A DNA stretch of 64,000 bases from Lentibacillus halodurans (lineage in GTDB: Bacteria > Bacillota > Bacilli > Bacillales > Amphibacillaceae), in assembly GCF_900112045.1 (NCBI RefSeq), contig NZ_FOJW01000005.1, positions 124,001 through 188,000 on the forward strand, written 5' to 3'. Shown here piece by piece: positions 8,379 to 17,969 of this stretch (the first letter of the stretch is position 1; each line of letters begins with the position of its first letter). Both the position numbers and the translations under genes were made by a program. A model generated the notes under the pieces. That model made no database searches and was not told the origin of the DNA. It saw nothing but the letters and a program-made list of their open reading frames with translations.

Positions 8379-10208
8379 TTGACCTACCGAACAAGATTCA
8401 CATTGCTTGTCCTGCTCGACTCGATCATCGTCAGCACGGCCATTTTTATTGCCTCGTGGGTTGTGTACCCGTTTACGGAAGTCTTGCAGCTTGATGCCAT
8501 CATTATTAGCGCGATTGCACTGCTCGTTTTTCATCATCTATTTGCGGCGGTCTACAAGCTGTACAACAAAGTCTGGGCATATGCGAGTGTCGGCGAATTG
8601 CTCGCGATTGTCAAAGCTATCACATTATCGATTATATCGGCAGGAATCGTGCAATATTTAACAAATGACTTCTTGTTATACAGCCGAGCGCTGGTTGTCA
8701 CGTGGTTATTACATATTATCCTGATCGGCGGATCACGCTTCGTATGGCGTATCTACCGAGATCGCTATATATCTGCTTCAGGCAAGAAAAAACGCACAAT
8801 GATTGTCGGCGCGGGTGCAGCCGGTGCGATGATTGCCCGCCAGCTGAAAAACGAACAGAATCAGACAGAACTGCAGCCGGTCGCTTTTGTCGATGATGAT
8901 TTAACCAAGCAAAAAATGCAGATTTATGACATACCGGTGCTGGGCAAAGTGAGGGATATTCCGAAAATTGCCGAACGAAAAAACATCGACCATATTGTGA
9001 TTGCGATCCCATCACTGGCCAATGGCGAACTGAACAAGATTATCGACGAGTGCAATCAGACTGCGGCCAAAGTTCAGATGATCCCGAAAATCGAGGATCT
9101 GATGACCGGTAAAGTCTCCGTCAGCCATCTGAAAAATGTCGAAGTTGAGGACTTGCTCGGACGCGATGCGGTTGAATTGGATATTGATTCAATTTCAGAG
9201 TACGTCACAGGCCATACGGTCATGGTCACCGGTGCCGGTGGATCGATCGGATCGGAATTGTGTCGCCAGCTAATGACATTCACACCCGGCAAAATTCTGC
9301 TTGTCGGTCACGGTGAATTCAGCGTTTATCAAATTGATATGGAACTGAAGGAAAAATACGATGATACCGATATCGAAATCATGCCGATTATCGGCGACGT
9401 GCAGGATCGTTACCGTATGTTTGAAATCGTGGATGCTTATCAGCCGAACATCATCTATCATGCTGCCGCGCACAAACACGTGCCGCTTATGGAATACAAC
9501 CCGCACGAGGCGGTCAAAAACAATGTGATTGGTACGAAAAATGTCGCCGAAGCAGCCGATACGTATGGGGTTGATAAATTCGTACTCGTATCATCTGATA
9601 AAGCCGTGAAACCGACAAACATTATGGGTACTACCAAGCGACTGGCAGAAATGGTCATCCAGGACTTGAATCAGCAAAGCCGGACAAAATTTGTCGCTGT
9701 CCGGTTTGGTAATGTGCTCGGCAGCCGCGGCAGTGTCATTCCGTTGTTCAAAAAACAGATCGAGCGTGGCGGCCCAGTTACCGTAACTGATCCTGAAATG
9801 ACACGCTACTTCATGACGATACCGGAAGCTTCACGATTGGTGATTCAGGCCGGTACACTTGCCAAAGGCGGGGAAATATTCGTTCTCGATATGGGAGAGC
9901 CGGTCAAAATTGTCGATCTCGCCCGAAATCTTATTAAACTATCAGGCCACACCGAAGAAGAGATTGGTATCGAATTCAGCGGTATTCGCCCAGGTGAGAA
10001 GATGTATGAGGAATTACTCAGTGATGATGAGGTTCATCCAGGTGAAGTTTATGAGAAGATTTATGTCGGACGGACGGTTGAAGTAGATGTATCACTTATC
10101 AATCGTTTGATAGATGATTTACATAACGTTGATGCTGAACGTTTGAAAGATAACATGATGCATATCGTTTATACTGAACAAACATTATTAACTGCTAAGG
10201 GTTCATAG
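8379..10208 (+). CDS. Membrane UDP-HexNAc 4,6-dehydratase (EpsC/CapD/PglF family)
   Basis: Converts UDP-GlcNAc to a UDP-4-keto-6-deoxy-HexNAc, the precursor of sugars such as QuiNAc, FucNAc or bacillosamine. The N-terminal third has four hydrophobic membrane segments and a CoA-binding-like Rossmann domain (GAGAAGAMIARQL). The catalytic SDR domain begins GAGGSIGSEL near residue 287. The active-site segment SSDKAVKPTNIMGTTKR carries Met in place of the SDR Tyr, as is normal in this long family. The start at TTG 8379 has GAAGGGAG eight bases ahead; an ATG at 8355 is also in frame. Length is about 609 residues. The following genes suit this product. Confidence 0.92.
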   Translation: MTYRTRFTLLVLLDSIIVSTAIFIASWVVYPFTEVLQLDAIIISAIALLVFHHLFAAVYKLYNKVWAYASVGELLAIVKAITLSIISAGIVQYLTNDFLLYSRALVVTWLLHIILIGGSRFVWRIYRDRYISASGKKKRTMIVGAGAAGAMIARQLKNEQNQTELQPVAFVDDDLTKQKMQIYDIPVLGKVRDIPKIAERKNIDHIVIAIPSLANGELNKIIDECNQTAAKVQMIPKIEDLMTGKVSVSHLKNVEVEDLLGRDAVELDIDSISEYVTGHTVMVTGAGGSIGSELCRQLMTFTPGKILLVGHGEFSVYQIDMELKEKYDDTDIEIMPIIGDVQDRYRMFEIVDAYQPNIIYHAAAHKHVPLMEYNPHEAVKNNVIGTKNVAEAADTYGVDKFVLVSSDKAVKPTNIMGTTKRLAEMVIQDLNQQSRTKFVAVRFGNVLGSRGSVIPLFKKQIERGGPVTVTDPEMTRYFMTIPEASRLVIQAGTLAKGGEIFVLDMGEPVKIVDLARNLIKLSGHTEEEIGIEFSGIRPGEKMYEELLSDDEVHPGEVYEKIYVGRTVEVDVSLINRLIDDLHNVDAERLKDNMMHIVYTEQTLLTAKGS

Positions 10209-10233
10209 AACTAATTAATGGAGGAGGATGAGA

Positions 10234-11115
10234 ATGGCTAAAGTCAAAAAAGCAATCATTCCAGCTGCGGGTCTGGGCACTCGCTTCCTGCCAGCCACTA
10301 AAGCCATGCCGAAAGAAATGCTTCCGATCGTTGATAAACCGACAATTCAGTACATCGTCGAGGAAGCGATTCAATCGGGCATTGAAGATATTATTATTGT
10401 CACAGGTAAACATAAGCGTGCCATTGAAGACCATTTCGATAACAACTTTGAACTGGAAGACAACTTGATAAAAAAAGAAAAGTTAGATCTTCTGGAAAAG
10501 GTGAATCAAACATCAAATGTCGATATTCACTATATCCGTCAAAAAGATCCACAGGGACTTGGTCATGCCGTCTGGTGTGCACGAAAATTCATCGGAAACG
10601 ATCCATTTGCCGTGTTGCTCGGGGATGATATTGTTGAGTCCGAAACACCCGGCTTAAAACAATTGGTCGAGCAGTATGAACAAACGGAGCGTTCGGTTGT
10701 CGGCGTACAGCAAGTGCCACATGACGAAACGCATCGTTACGGCATCGTTGATCCAAGTACTATTGAAGGCAGACGTTATAAAGTCGATCACTTTGTCGAA
10801 AAGCCTGCACAAGGCGAGGCACCGTCAAACTTGGCAATCATGGGCCGCTATGTGCTGACACCAGAAATCTTCAAACATCTTGATAAACATGAAATCGGTG
10901 CAGGCGGTGAAATCCAGTTGACTGACGCCATTCAAATGCTGAATCAGGAACAGGACGTCTATGCGTATGACTTTGAAGGGACACGGTTTGACGTTGGTGA
11001 GAAGTACGGTTTTATCAAAACAACGTTGGAGTACGCGCTGAAAGATCAGGATATTGGGGAAGATGTGGCAAAGCTGGTTGATGTGCTGGCTGCTAAGCAA
11101 GGTGTGAAAAATTAA
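10234..11115 (+). CDS. galU: UTP-glucose-1-phosphate uridylyltransferase
   Basis: Makes UDP-glucose from UTP and glucose 1-phosphate in the cytosol. The nucleotide-binding signature [20 protein letters not shown] lies at the N-terminus. VEKP near residue 190, the [10 protein letters not shown] segment and the C-terminal [12 protein letters not shown] are typical. Length (about 293) fits the GtaB/GalU family. I choose ATG 10234, six bases after GGAGGAGG; an ATG at 10228 overlaps that ribosome site. UDP-glucose made here is the substrate of the Ugd encoded at 24806, so this gene begins the uronate branch of the pathway. Confidence 0.95.
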   Translation: MAKVKKAIIPAAGLGTRFLPATKAMPKEMLPIVDKPTIQYIVEEAIQSGIEDIIIVTGKHKRAIEDHFDNNFELEDNLIKKEKLDLLEKVNQTSNVDIHYIRQKDPQGLGHAVWCARKFIGNDPFAVLLGDDIVESETPGLKQLVEQYEQTERSVVGVQQVPHDETHRYGIVDPSTIEGRRYKVDHFVEKPAQGEAPSNLAIMGRYVLTPEIFKHLDKHEIGAGGEIQLTDAIQMLNQEQDVYAYDFEGTRFDVGEKYGFIKTTLEYALKDQDIGEDVAKLVDVLAAKQGVKN

Positions 11116-11272
11116 AGAGAATGAGCAACTATGAATATATGACGGTGTCGGCTTTTTGAGTTTTGGCACCTTGCCTTCCGATACTAATCTGTTAGTGATT
11201 TAGCAGTTGATTGGATGAACATTTGTAATCCAATTAAATTCTAAACAACTAAGCATCTGGGAGCGTTATGAT

Positions 11273-11902
11273 ATGTATTTAAAAGTGAAACGCCTTGTCG
11301 ATGTTTTACTGTCATTAATCGGGTTGATAATCTTATCGCCTGTGTTCCTGATACTTGTGATTGGCATTAAGCTCGATTCCAGGGGTCCGGTCTTATTTAA
11401 ACAAAAACGGGTTGGCATCAACAAAATGTACTTTAATCTACTAAAATTTCGTACGATGCGAATCGATACACCAAAAGATACACCGACTCATCTATTAAAA
11501 GATCCTGAGCAATACATAACTAGAATGGGCAAATTCTTGAGAAAGACGTCACTTGATGAACTGCCACAGATTCTGAATATCCTTGGTGGCAGCATGAGTA
11601 TTATCGGTCCCAGACCAGCATTATGGAATCAATACGATTTAATTGCTGAAAGAGAAAAGTACGGTGCTAATGATGTTTTTCCTGGCTTGACTGGATGGGC
11701 GCAAATTAAGGGCCGCGATGAGCTTCCGATTGATGTCAAAGCTCGTCTCGATGGTGAATACGTGCAAAACATCAGTTTCGGCTTTGATGCGAAATGCTTC
11801 TTCGGAACTTTCATCAGCGTTATTAAAGGTGATGGAGTTGTAGAAGGCGGGACAGGAGACGAAAAAGAAGCGGCAAGTGAGAAGGAGACTGTATCAAAGT
11901 GA
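11273..11902 (+). CDS. Initiating undecaprenyl-phosphate sugar-1-phosphate transferase (PglC/WcaJ-type)
   Basis: Transfers the first sugar phosphate to undecaprenyl phosphate on the inner face of the membrane, starting each repeat unit. The 209 residues form the small bacterial sugar transferase domain. A single N-terminal hydrophobic hairpin (about 10-35) is followed by KFRTMR, LRKTSLDELPQ, MSIIGPRP and PGLTGWAQIKGR, all hallmark motifs. The Asp-Glu dyad is in SLDELPQ. The length matches short PglC-like monotopic enzymes rather than long WbaP forms. The C-terminal tail is charged and unremarkable. It overlaps the next gene by four bases (GTGA), indicating coupled translation. Confidence 0.93.
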   Translation: MYLKVKRLVDVLLSLIGLIILSPVFLILVIGIKLDSRGPVLFKQKRVGINKMYFNLLKFRTMRIDTPKDTPTHLLKDPEQYITRMGKFLRKTSLDELPQILNILGGSMSIIGPRPALWNQYDLIAEREKYGANDVFPGLTGWAQIKGRDELPIDVKARLDGEYVQNISFGFDAKCFFGTFISVIKGDGVVEGGTGDEKEAASEKETVSK

Positions 11903-12747
11903 AGCGTATATTGATAACAGGCGTTAATAGTTATGTCGGTAACAGTTTAGCGGAGTGGCTTAATAAAAAACCTGATCACTATACAGTTGATAAGATTAGT
12001 TTGAAAGATGGCTCCTGGCGAGATAAGGATTTTTCGAGATATGATGTGGTGGTGCATGTTGCGGGGATTGCTCATAAAAAAGAAACCAAGCAGAACGAGC
12101 ACCTTTATTACAAAATAAACCGGGATTTGACGTTTCAAATTGCTCACAAGGCCAGGGGTGAAAACGTTGGTCAGTTTATATTCCTAAGCTCAATGAGTGT
12201 ATATGGGTTAAATGAGGGAGTTATTGACGAAAATACGCCTTTAACTCCAACGAGTCATTATGGGAAATCAAAACTCCAGGCTGAAAAAGATATTGAGGCA
12301 TTAACAACTGATAGCTTTAAAGTAGCTATTGTCCGTCCTCCGATGATTTACGGAAAAGGGTGCAAAGGTAATTATCAAAGATTAAGAAGTTTAGCTCTAA
12401 AAACGCCTGTTTTTCCGGATATAAATAATAAGCGTAGTATGATATATATTGATAATTTATGTGAGTTTATAAGAAATTTAATTGATAAGACTAAAAGTAA
12501 CATATTTTGCCCCCAAAATCAGGAATACGTCAGAACGAGTGAAATGGTAAAACTGATTTCTAAAGAGCACGGTAAACGTCTGAAGTTAACAAGTTTATTT
12601 AATCGTAAAATTAACGCAATGAATATTGGTACAGTACAGAAGGTTTTCGGAGATTTGGTATACGCAGAACCACTTCAGGACTATAAAGAGATAGAAGCTT
12701 TGAATTTTATTGATTTCCAAAGATCAATAAAATTGACGGAGGAATAA
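11899..12747 (+). CDS. NAD-dependent epimerase/reductase acting on a nucleotide sugar
   Basis: Extended short-chain dehydrogenase with the Rossmann motif GVNSYVGNSLAEWL at the N-terminus, LSSMSVYG near residue 97, and catalytic Tyr/Lys in HYGKSKLQAE near 136. It is short (282 residues), like the 4-keto reductases (WbpV/WreQ type) that finish UDP-QuiNAc or UDP-FucNAc. It sits directly after the initiating transferase, and the 4,6-dehydratase is just upstream. I infer that these three genes make and load the first sugar. It starts with GTG and overlaps the upstream gene by four bases. From here on the DNA becomes markedly AT-rich. Exact substrate unproven. Confidence 0.75.
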   Translation: MKRILITGVNSYVGNSLAEWLNKKPDHYTVDKISLKDGSWRDKDFSRYDVVVHVAGIAHKKETKQNEHLYYKINRDLTFQIAHKARGENVGQFIFLSSMSVYGLNEGVIDENTPLTPTSHYGKSKLQAEKDIEALTTDSFKVAIVRPPMIYGKGCKGNYQRLRSLALKTPVFPDINNKRSMIYIDNLCEFIRNLIDKTKSNIFCPQNQEYVRTSEMVKLISKEHGKRLKLTSLFNRKINAMNIGTVQKVFGDLVYAEPLQDYKEIEALNFIDFQRSIKLTEE

Positions 12748-12748
12748 T

Positions 12749-13840
12749 ATGAAACGAGTTATTATACTATCAAATCATCATGCGTATACTTATAACTTTC
12801 GTAAAGAGATAATCCAGAGGTTGATAAATGAAAACTATAAAGTATATGTAGTTCTGCCCTATGGTGAGAAAGTAGAATTTTTAAAAGAGATGGGCTGTGA
12901 ATTTATAGATTTACCTCTTGATAGACGTGGTATGAACCCTGTTACAGATTCTAAATTAATTTTTAATTATTATAGGATTATAAAAAGGATTCAACCTGAT
13001 GTCGTTTTATCCTATACTATAAAACCAAACGTTTATGGTGGAATAATTAGCCGAATACTCAAAGTACCCTTTTTTCCAAACATTACAGGACTGGGTAAAG
13101 CTGTAGAAAAGGAAAGTATGCTCCAAAAGATGTTGATTAAGCTTTATCGAGTAGCTTATAAAAAAGCCGGGTGTATTTTCTTTCAAAATGAAGAGAACTA
13201 TAAATTCTTTAAAACAAAAAATATAAAAATAGGAAATCATCGTATTATACCAGGTTCTGGTGTGAATACAAATTTCTACCAATTATTGGATTATCCTTCA
13301 AATGATTTAATTGAATTTGTTTTTATATCCAGAATTATGAAGGAAAAAGGGATAGACCAATACCTTGAAGCAGCAAAATACATAAGGGAAAAATATCCAA
13401 ACACAAGATTCCATGTGTTAGGATTCTGTGAAGATGATTATGAAGATGCACTTAATAGATTACAGGATGAGGGAATTATTCAGTATCACGGTATGCAAAA
13501 TGATGTGGGGGAGTTTCACAAAATTTCTCATTGCACAATTCACCCCACATATTATCCAGAGGGGATGTCCAATGTCTTATTGGAAAGCGCCGCAAGCGGT
13601 CGTCCGATTATTACAACTAACCGCAGCGGGTGTAGGGAAATAGTTGATGATGGTGTCAATGGATATATTGTTGAACAGGAAAACACTCAAGATCTTATAG
13701 ACAAAATTGAAATGTTTTTAAACCTTTCTCATGAAAAAAAAGAACAAATGGGTCGGGTTGGACGCAAAAAGGTAGAAAAAGAATTTGATCGTCAAATGGT
13801 TGTTGATGCTTATATGAAGGAAATACAGAAAAAAGTGTGA
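12749..13840 (+). CDS. Glycosyltransferase family 4 protein
   Basis: GT-B fold retaining transferase of 363 residues, likely adding the second sugar at the cytosolic face of the membrane. The N-terminal domain has the PDVVLSYTIKPNVYGG segment, near residue 85, common in PglA-like HexNAc transferases. The C-terminal donor domain shows FISRIMKEKGIDQYLEAA and the E-x7-E motif region PEGMSNVLLESAASGRPIITTN near residues 270-290. The ATG follows the preceding stop closely and GGAGG is placed before it. The linkage and donor cannot be told from sequence alone. Confidence 0.88.
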   Translation: MKRVIILSNHHAYTYNFRKEIIQRLINENYKVYVVLPYGEKVEFLKEMGCEFIDLPLDRRGMNPVTDSKLIFNYYRIIKRIQPDVVLSYTIKPNVYGGIISRILKVPFFPNITGLGKAVEKESMLQKMLIKLYRVAYKKAGCIFFQNEENYKFFKTKNIKIGNHRIIPGSGVNTNFYQLLDYPSNDLIEFVFISRIMKEKGIDQYLEAAKYIREKYPNTRFHVLGFCEDDYEDALNRLQDEGIIQYHGMQNDVGEFHKISHCTIHPTYYPEGMSNVLLESAASGRPIITTNRSGCREIVDDGVNGYIVEQENTQDLIDKIEMFLNLSHEKKEQMGRVGRKKVEKEFDRQMVVDAYMKEIQKKV

Positions 13841-13885
13841 AAAATCGATATAAAAGTAATTTACAAGTAAAGGATAGAGATTGTC

Positions 13886-14977
13886 ATGAAAGTCTTGCAT
13901 GTAATAAATGCATTTACTGGTGGTGGAGCGGAAAAAATGTTACATGATACGCTCATTAATCAAAAAGCTCAAGGAATAGACGTAGATGTATTTCTTTTAA
14001 GTCAACAAAATAACCATTACCTAGATAATGTGAAATCTGCAGGGGTTCAAGTATATATTTCAACATATAAATCCCTCTATTTTCCCGGTCACATCAAAGA
14101 ATTAAGAGAAATCATGTCTGGTGGCTATGATATTGTTCATGTCCATTTATTTCCTGCTTTATATTGGGTAGCCTTTGCAAGCTTATTTATTAAAAGTAAT
14201 TTAAAGCTAGTGTATACTGAGCACAGTACTCATAATCGCCGTCGTAATAAATTTTATCTTAAATTTATTGAAACTTTTATTTACAGACAATATAAACGTA
14301 TATTTTGTATCAGTGAAGCTACTGAGCAGAACCTTCACCAATGGGTTTCGGTTTCATCCAGGAAAACGGTAGTAGTTCCTAATGGTATTAATTTACAGGA
14401 TTACACCGATGCTAAGCCATATAGTAAATCAGATTTGTTCTCTGATGTAAAAGAAAACGATAAATTTATCGTTATGGTAGCAAGATTTAGCCACCAGAAA
14501 GATCATGAAACGTTGATTAAGAGCTTAAATTATTTAGACAGTTCTTATAAAGTTTTGTTAGTTGGTGATGGGGAAAAAATTGAGGATGCTAGAACTTTAG
14601 CAAGTCTAGAGGGCGTGAACAAAAGTGTAGTATTTTTGGGTTTTAGAGAAGATATTCCTCAAATTTTAAAAACCGCAGATATTTTCGTGCTTTCATCACA
14701 TTGGGAAGGATTTGGATTAGTTGCAGCGGAGGCAATGGCTTCTAGTTTACCGGTTTTAGTAAGTGATTTAACAGGATTACGTGATGTAGTAGGACGACAA
14801 GATATGACTTTTCCACCAGGTGATTCAGAAAAGTTAGCTAAGAAAATAAAAACTATTCTATTGGACGATGATAAATACAATGAACATATTAATTATGGTT
14901 TGCGACGTTCTAGAAAGTTTTCAATTGAATCAATGGTGAGTCAATTGAAAAAAGAGTATATTCACATTCAAATGTAA
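13886..14977 (+). CDS. Glycosyltransferase family 4 protein
   Basis: Second GT4-type enzyme (363 residues). The N-terminus has the GGGAEKMLHDTLINQ loop typical of GT4 enzymes that act on lipid-linked acceptors. VVVPNGINLQDY opens the donor domain, followed by VARFSHQKDHETLIKSL and SHWEGFGLVAAEAMASSLPVL, containing the E-x7-E pair. It is in the same orientation as its neighbours with a 45-base gap. A stretch of more than 300 bases without an intact gene follows. Donor sugar unknown. Confidence 0.88.
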   Translation: MKVLHVINAFTGGGAEKMLHDTLINQKAQGIDVDVFLLSQQNNHYLDNVKSAGVQVYISTYKSLYFPGHIKELREIMSGGYDIVHVHLFPALYWVAFASLFIKSNLKLVYTEHSTHNRRRNKFYLKFIETFIYRQYKRIFCISEATEQNLHQWVSVSSRKTVVVPNGINLQDYTDAKPYSKSDLFSDVKENDKFIVMVARFSHQKDHETLIKSLNYLDSSYKVLLVGDGEKIEDARTLASLEGVNKSVVFLGFREDIPQILKTADIFVLSSHWEGFGLVAAEAMASSLPVLVSDLTGLRDVVGRQDMTFPPGDSEKLAKKIKTILLDDDKYNEHINYGLRRSRKFSIESMVSQLKKEYIHIQM

Positions 14978-14980
14978 AAA

Positions 14981-15302
14981 CGTAGGTATTACCCAAGGGG
15001 AATTATTAAATCAGTTATTTAACTATGGGCGTTATTTGTTTTATATTTTGTTGTTTAAACTTCTATACAAAGATAGTCTTGGGCAACTTATCAACTTACT
15101 TATTTTTTATACAAATAGATATGTGTTGAAATACTATTTTATCCAACAATTAAAGCTTTATTCAAAATATGGGGGATGATAGGAATGCTTACTTTATTAA
15201 TTTTATTCTTTTATTAAAGAGGTTTAATTTTGTAAGTTAGTAAGTTTATAATTCTATGTTTTATCGATGCGTCTAATCAAACAGCAAGTGATTTAGAAAG
15301 AA
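14981..15302 (+). other. Gene-free gap holding a possible gene fragment
   Basis: Between the second glycosyltransferase and the first sulfotransferase gene no intact gene is seen. One frame is open from about 14984 to a TGA at 15177-15179 and encodes a plausible protein-like stretch (RYLFYILLFKLLYKDSLGQL, then RYVLKYYFIQQLKLYSKY). It has no start codon with a ribosome site. The pattern faintly resembles the N-terminus of a hexapeptide-repeat sugar acyltransferase, so it may be a leftover. I am not confident in that. The rest is AT-rich and featureless. Confidence 0.3.
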
Positions 15303-15311
15303 GTGATAATT

Positions 15312-16166
15312 GTGTCCCCAAATTTTTTAGTAATAGGAGCTGAAAAATCAGCTACTACCTGGATATATAATCGTTTAAGTGAACACCCAAACGTATATTT
15401 ACCTGCAACAAAAGAGATACATTTTTTTAACCAATTTGATTCAAACCTAAAAGAAGTTAATAATTATGAAAAGTTAGGTTTGAATTGGTATAAAAACTTT
15501 TTTCATCATTATAAAGGTGAAAAGGCAATTGGTGAAGTAACACCGATGTACTTATGTGATCCAAAGGCTCCATACAGAATTAAAAAATTACTTCCTGATG
15601 TTAAAATTATAGCTATATTAAGAAACCCAATTGATAGAGCATATTCACATTATTGGATGGCGAAACATAAAACACACACACAACTTACTTTCAAAGAAGC
15701 AATAGAAACAAACGACCCTAGGTTTGTACAAAGAGGTTTATATTATGACCAGTTACGTATTTTTTATAGCCTATTTCCAAAAGAGAACATTAAAGTAATT
15801 TTGTTTGAGGATATCCATGAAAATAATCAAGAAGTGCTTAGTAATTTGTATAACTTTTTAGGTGTTAGAAGCAGTTATGTTCCTGAAGGCCTTACTAACA
15901 AAGAAAATAGTTCTCAAAAACCTAAGAGTGTTGTGTTACATAGGTTAATAGCACTTTCTACAGTATTTTTTCGCACTAAACTGAAAATGGGATGGATGGT
16001 TGATGTATTTAAATCAACTGGTGTAGCCGACAAAATAAAAACATTAAACACCAAACAGGTAAAAAATGAAACAATGGATAGTGCTGATAGAAAGAGTTTA
16101 GAAGCGTATTATAAAGAATCAAATAAGAAATTAGAAAGATTATTACAAAGAAATTTAAATTGGTGA
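15312..16166 (+). CDS. PAPS-dependent sulfotransferase 1 (heparan-sulfotransferase-like)
   Basis: Transfers sulfate from PAPS to a carbohydrate. The 5'-phosphosulfate loop is GAEKSATTWIYNRL at the N-terminus. The segment KEIHFFNQF follows, and the 3'-phosphate site is LRNPIDRAYSHY near residue 105. The GLYYDQL segment with an Arg before it is shared with animal heparan-type and bacterial sulfotransferases. Length (about 285) is usual. The start is uncertain between GTG 15303 and GTG 15312; the latter sits better behind AAAGAAGTGA. It is the first of four sulfotransferases in this locus, with copy 2 only 21 bases on. Probably modifies the lipid-linked repeat unit in the cytosol. Confidence 0.87.
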   Translation: MSPNFLVIGAEKSATTWIYNRLSEHPNVYLPATKEIHFFNQFDSNLKEVNNYEKLGLNWYKNFFHHYKGEKAIGEVTPMYLCDPKAPYRIKKLLPDVKIIAILRNPIDRAYSHYWMAKHKTHTQLTFKEAIETNDPRFVQRGLYYDQLRIFYSLFPKENIKVILFEDIHENNQEVLSNLYNFLGVRSSYVPEGLTNKENSSQKPKSVVLHRLIALSTVFFRTKLKMGWMVDVFKSTGVADKIKTLNTKQVKNETMDSADRKSLEAYYKESNKKLERLLQRNLNW

Positions 16167-16187
16167 ATAATAAAGAGGTGGCTGAAT

Positions 16188-17009
16188 ATGGTTTTACCTA
16201 ATTTTTTAGGGTTAGGTGCTCAGCGAGCTGGAAGTACCTGGCTTTATAACCATCTGATTAATCATCCAGATATCTATATGCCATGTAAGCGAAAGGAGAT
16301 ACATTTTTTTGATCGATATTATGAAAAAGGTGTTAATTGGTATGAAGGGTTTTTCTATGATGGTTATAAAAACATTGGGGAAATTACCCCTAATTATTTA
16401 TACGAACCAGAAATACCACTTAAAATTTATAATCTTATCCCCGAATGCAAGTTTATAGTTATTTTGAGAAATCCAGTAGATAGAGCATTTTCTCAATATC
16501 TATTAGCAGTTAGAGATAAGAATGAGAAAAGAGATTTCAAGATGTTTTTAAATAACAGATCAGATGTTTTTAAAAGAGGGCTTTATTTTGAGCAACTTGA
16601 AAGATATTTTTCCTACTTTGATAAAGAACAGTTTCTCATTTTAATATTTGAAGAGGTCATGGACGATCCTGATGAGGCATTAGGCAGAATTGGTGAATTT
16701 CTGAAAATAGACGGACGTGAATTTGATACATCACAAGTCGGAGAAAGAGTTAATGAATCATACAATGTAAAGTTCTCTAAACCGTATTCTATCGCTAAAA
16801 AATTGGGATCCAAACTAAGGGATAATGATATGGATTTAGTAGTGAATATAGCGAAGAATTTAAATATAAAAAAACTTTTTGGGAAAGAAAATAGTAAAAT
16901 GACTTTAAGTGTAAAAGAAAAAAAGGAACTCTATTATCATTATAAGGTTGATATAGAGAAATTGGAACTATTATTAGACAAAAATTTAGCACTATGGAAA
17001 ATGGAGTAA
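16188..17009 (+). CDS. PAPS-dependent sulfotransferase 2 (heparan-sulfotransferase-like)
   Basis: Same architecture as its neighbour but clearly diverged. PAPS-binding loop GAQRAGSTWLYNHL, then KEIHFFDRYY, GEITPNYLYEP, and 3'-phosphate site ILRNPVDRAFSQY, followed by RGLYFEQLERYF. It has 273 residues. GAGGTGG lies before the ATG. Both this and the first enzyme belong to one subfamily, probably from an old duplication followed by specialisation to another hydroxyl or another sugar. No signal peptide is seen, so action is cytosolic, before flipping. Confidence 0.87.
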   Translation: MVLPNFLGLGAQRAGSTWLYNHLINHPDIYMPCKRKEIHFFDRYYEKGVNWYEGFFYDGYKNIGEITPNYLYEPEIPLKIYNLIPECKFIVILRNPVDRAFSQYLLAVRDKNEKRDFKMFLNNRSDVFKRGLYFEQLERYFSYFDKEQFLILIFEEVMDDPDEALGRIGEFLKIDGREFDTSQVGERVNESYNVKFSKPYSIAKKLGSKLRDNDMDLVVNIAKNLNIKKLFGKENSKMTLSVKEKKELYYHYKVDIEKLELLLDKNLALWKME

Positions 17010-17042
17010 ACTAATATTAAATCAATTTTGGATGGTGAGGTT

Positions 17043-17969
17043 ATGCAACCTATTTTTATAATTGGAACACAACGCTCTGGAACATCTTGGCTTGCTAATA
17101 CTATTTCAAACCATAGTCAAGTAGCTGCGGTTATAAACCATAAAGAAACTTATGAAGGTATTCATGAAAGTGCTTTTTTTTCCCATGTAAAATACCATTT
17201 TGGTGATCTGAACGATTTTAATAACTATGTAGAGTTTGTAGAATCATTTAAAAATAGTGATTACTTCAAGTTGCTGGGGTTAGATGATTCATTGTTATAC
17301 AGCAGACATTTTCAAAGTTACGAAGAAATTTTTAATATGCTAATGAGTAATTATTGTGAGAAGGAAAAAAAAGATTTTTGGTTAGAAAAAACCCCTGCAC
17401 ATTCATTACATTTACAAGAAATATCCTCTTATTTTACAAACTGTAAATTTATAGCAGTGACACGTGATACATGTGATGTTCTAAGTTCATATTATAAATT
17501 AAAAGGCAATGGCAAAAATAAATTTTTTTTTATATTAAAAGAACTCTTTCGTATTACCGGCTATTACAAACATATAAACAAATTTGTTAAACACAAAAAG
17601 AATATTTACTGTATTACTTATAATGATTTGTTAAATAAACAAGATAAAACATTAAAAGAAATATGCGATTTTGTTTGTTTACCCTATGAAGTTAATATGA
17701 AAAACATTAAATTCAAAAAAAATAGTAGTTTTAAAAATAACTTAGAATCTAATAAGCTCTTTACCAAATTCGATATAGCGACGATATACCTTTTAAACAA
17801 AGTTTTTAGTGCGATACCATATGTTATCTTCAAAAAATTAAATACACTTCACATGAAATTGTTTCGAAGGAAGTTGCCATATTGGTTTTTTGATAAAAAA
17901 AGAAAAGAGATTCAAAATATTACAAAAGGGATTGGATTAAACAAGAATGAATATAATAGCAATTTTTAG
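17043..17969 (+). CDS. PAPS-dependent sulfotransferase 3 (divergent)
   Basis: Sulfotransferase of a different subfamily. The PAPS loop is GTQRSGTSWLANTI, the middle has WLEKTPAHSLHLQEI, and the 3'-phosphate site is VTRDTCDVLSSYYKL near residue 150. It lacks the KEIHFF and GLYYDQL blocks of the first two. The C-terminal third is Lys-rich and hydrophobic. The ATG at 17043 is favoured, with GGTGA just ahead; a TTG at 17028 is also in frame. It ends 23 bases inside the next glycosyltransferase gene, which suggests translational coupling of sulfation and sugar transfer. About 308 residues. Confidence 0.83.
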   Translation: MQPIFIIGTQRSGTSWLANTISNHSQVAAVINHKETYEGIHESAFFSHVKYHFGDLNDFNNYVEFVESFKNSDYFKLLGLDDSLLYSRHFQSYEEIFNMLMSNYCEKEKKDFWLEKTPAHSLHLQEISSYFTNCKFIAVTRDTCDVLSSYYKLKGNGKNKFFFILKELFRITGYYKHINKFVKHKKNIYCITYNDLLNKQDKTLKEICDFVCLPYEVNMKNIKFKKNSSFKNNLESNKLFTKFDIATIYLLNKVFSAIPYVIFKKLNTLHMKLFRRKLPYWFFDKKRKEIQNITKGIGLNKNEYNSNF

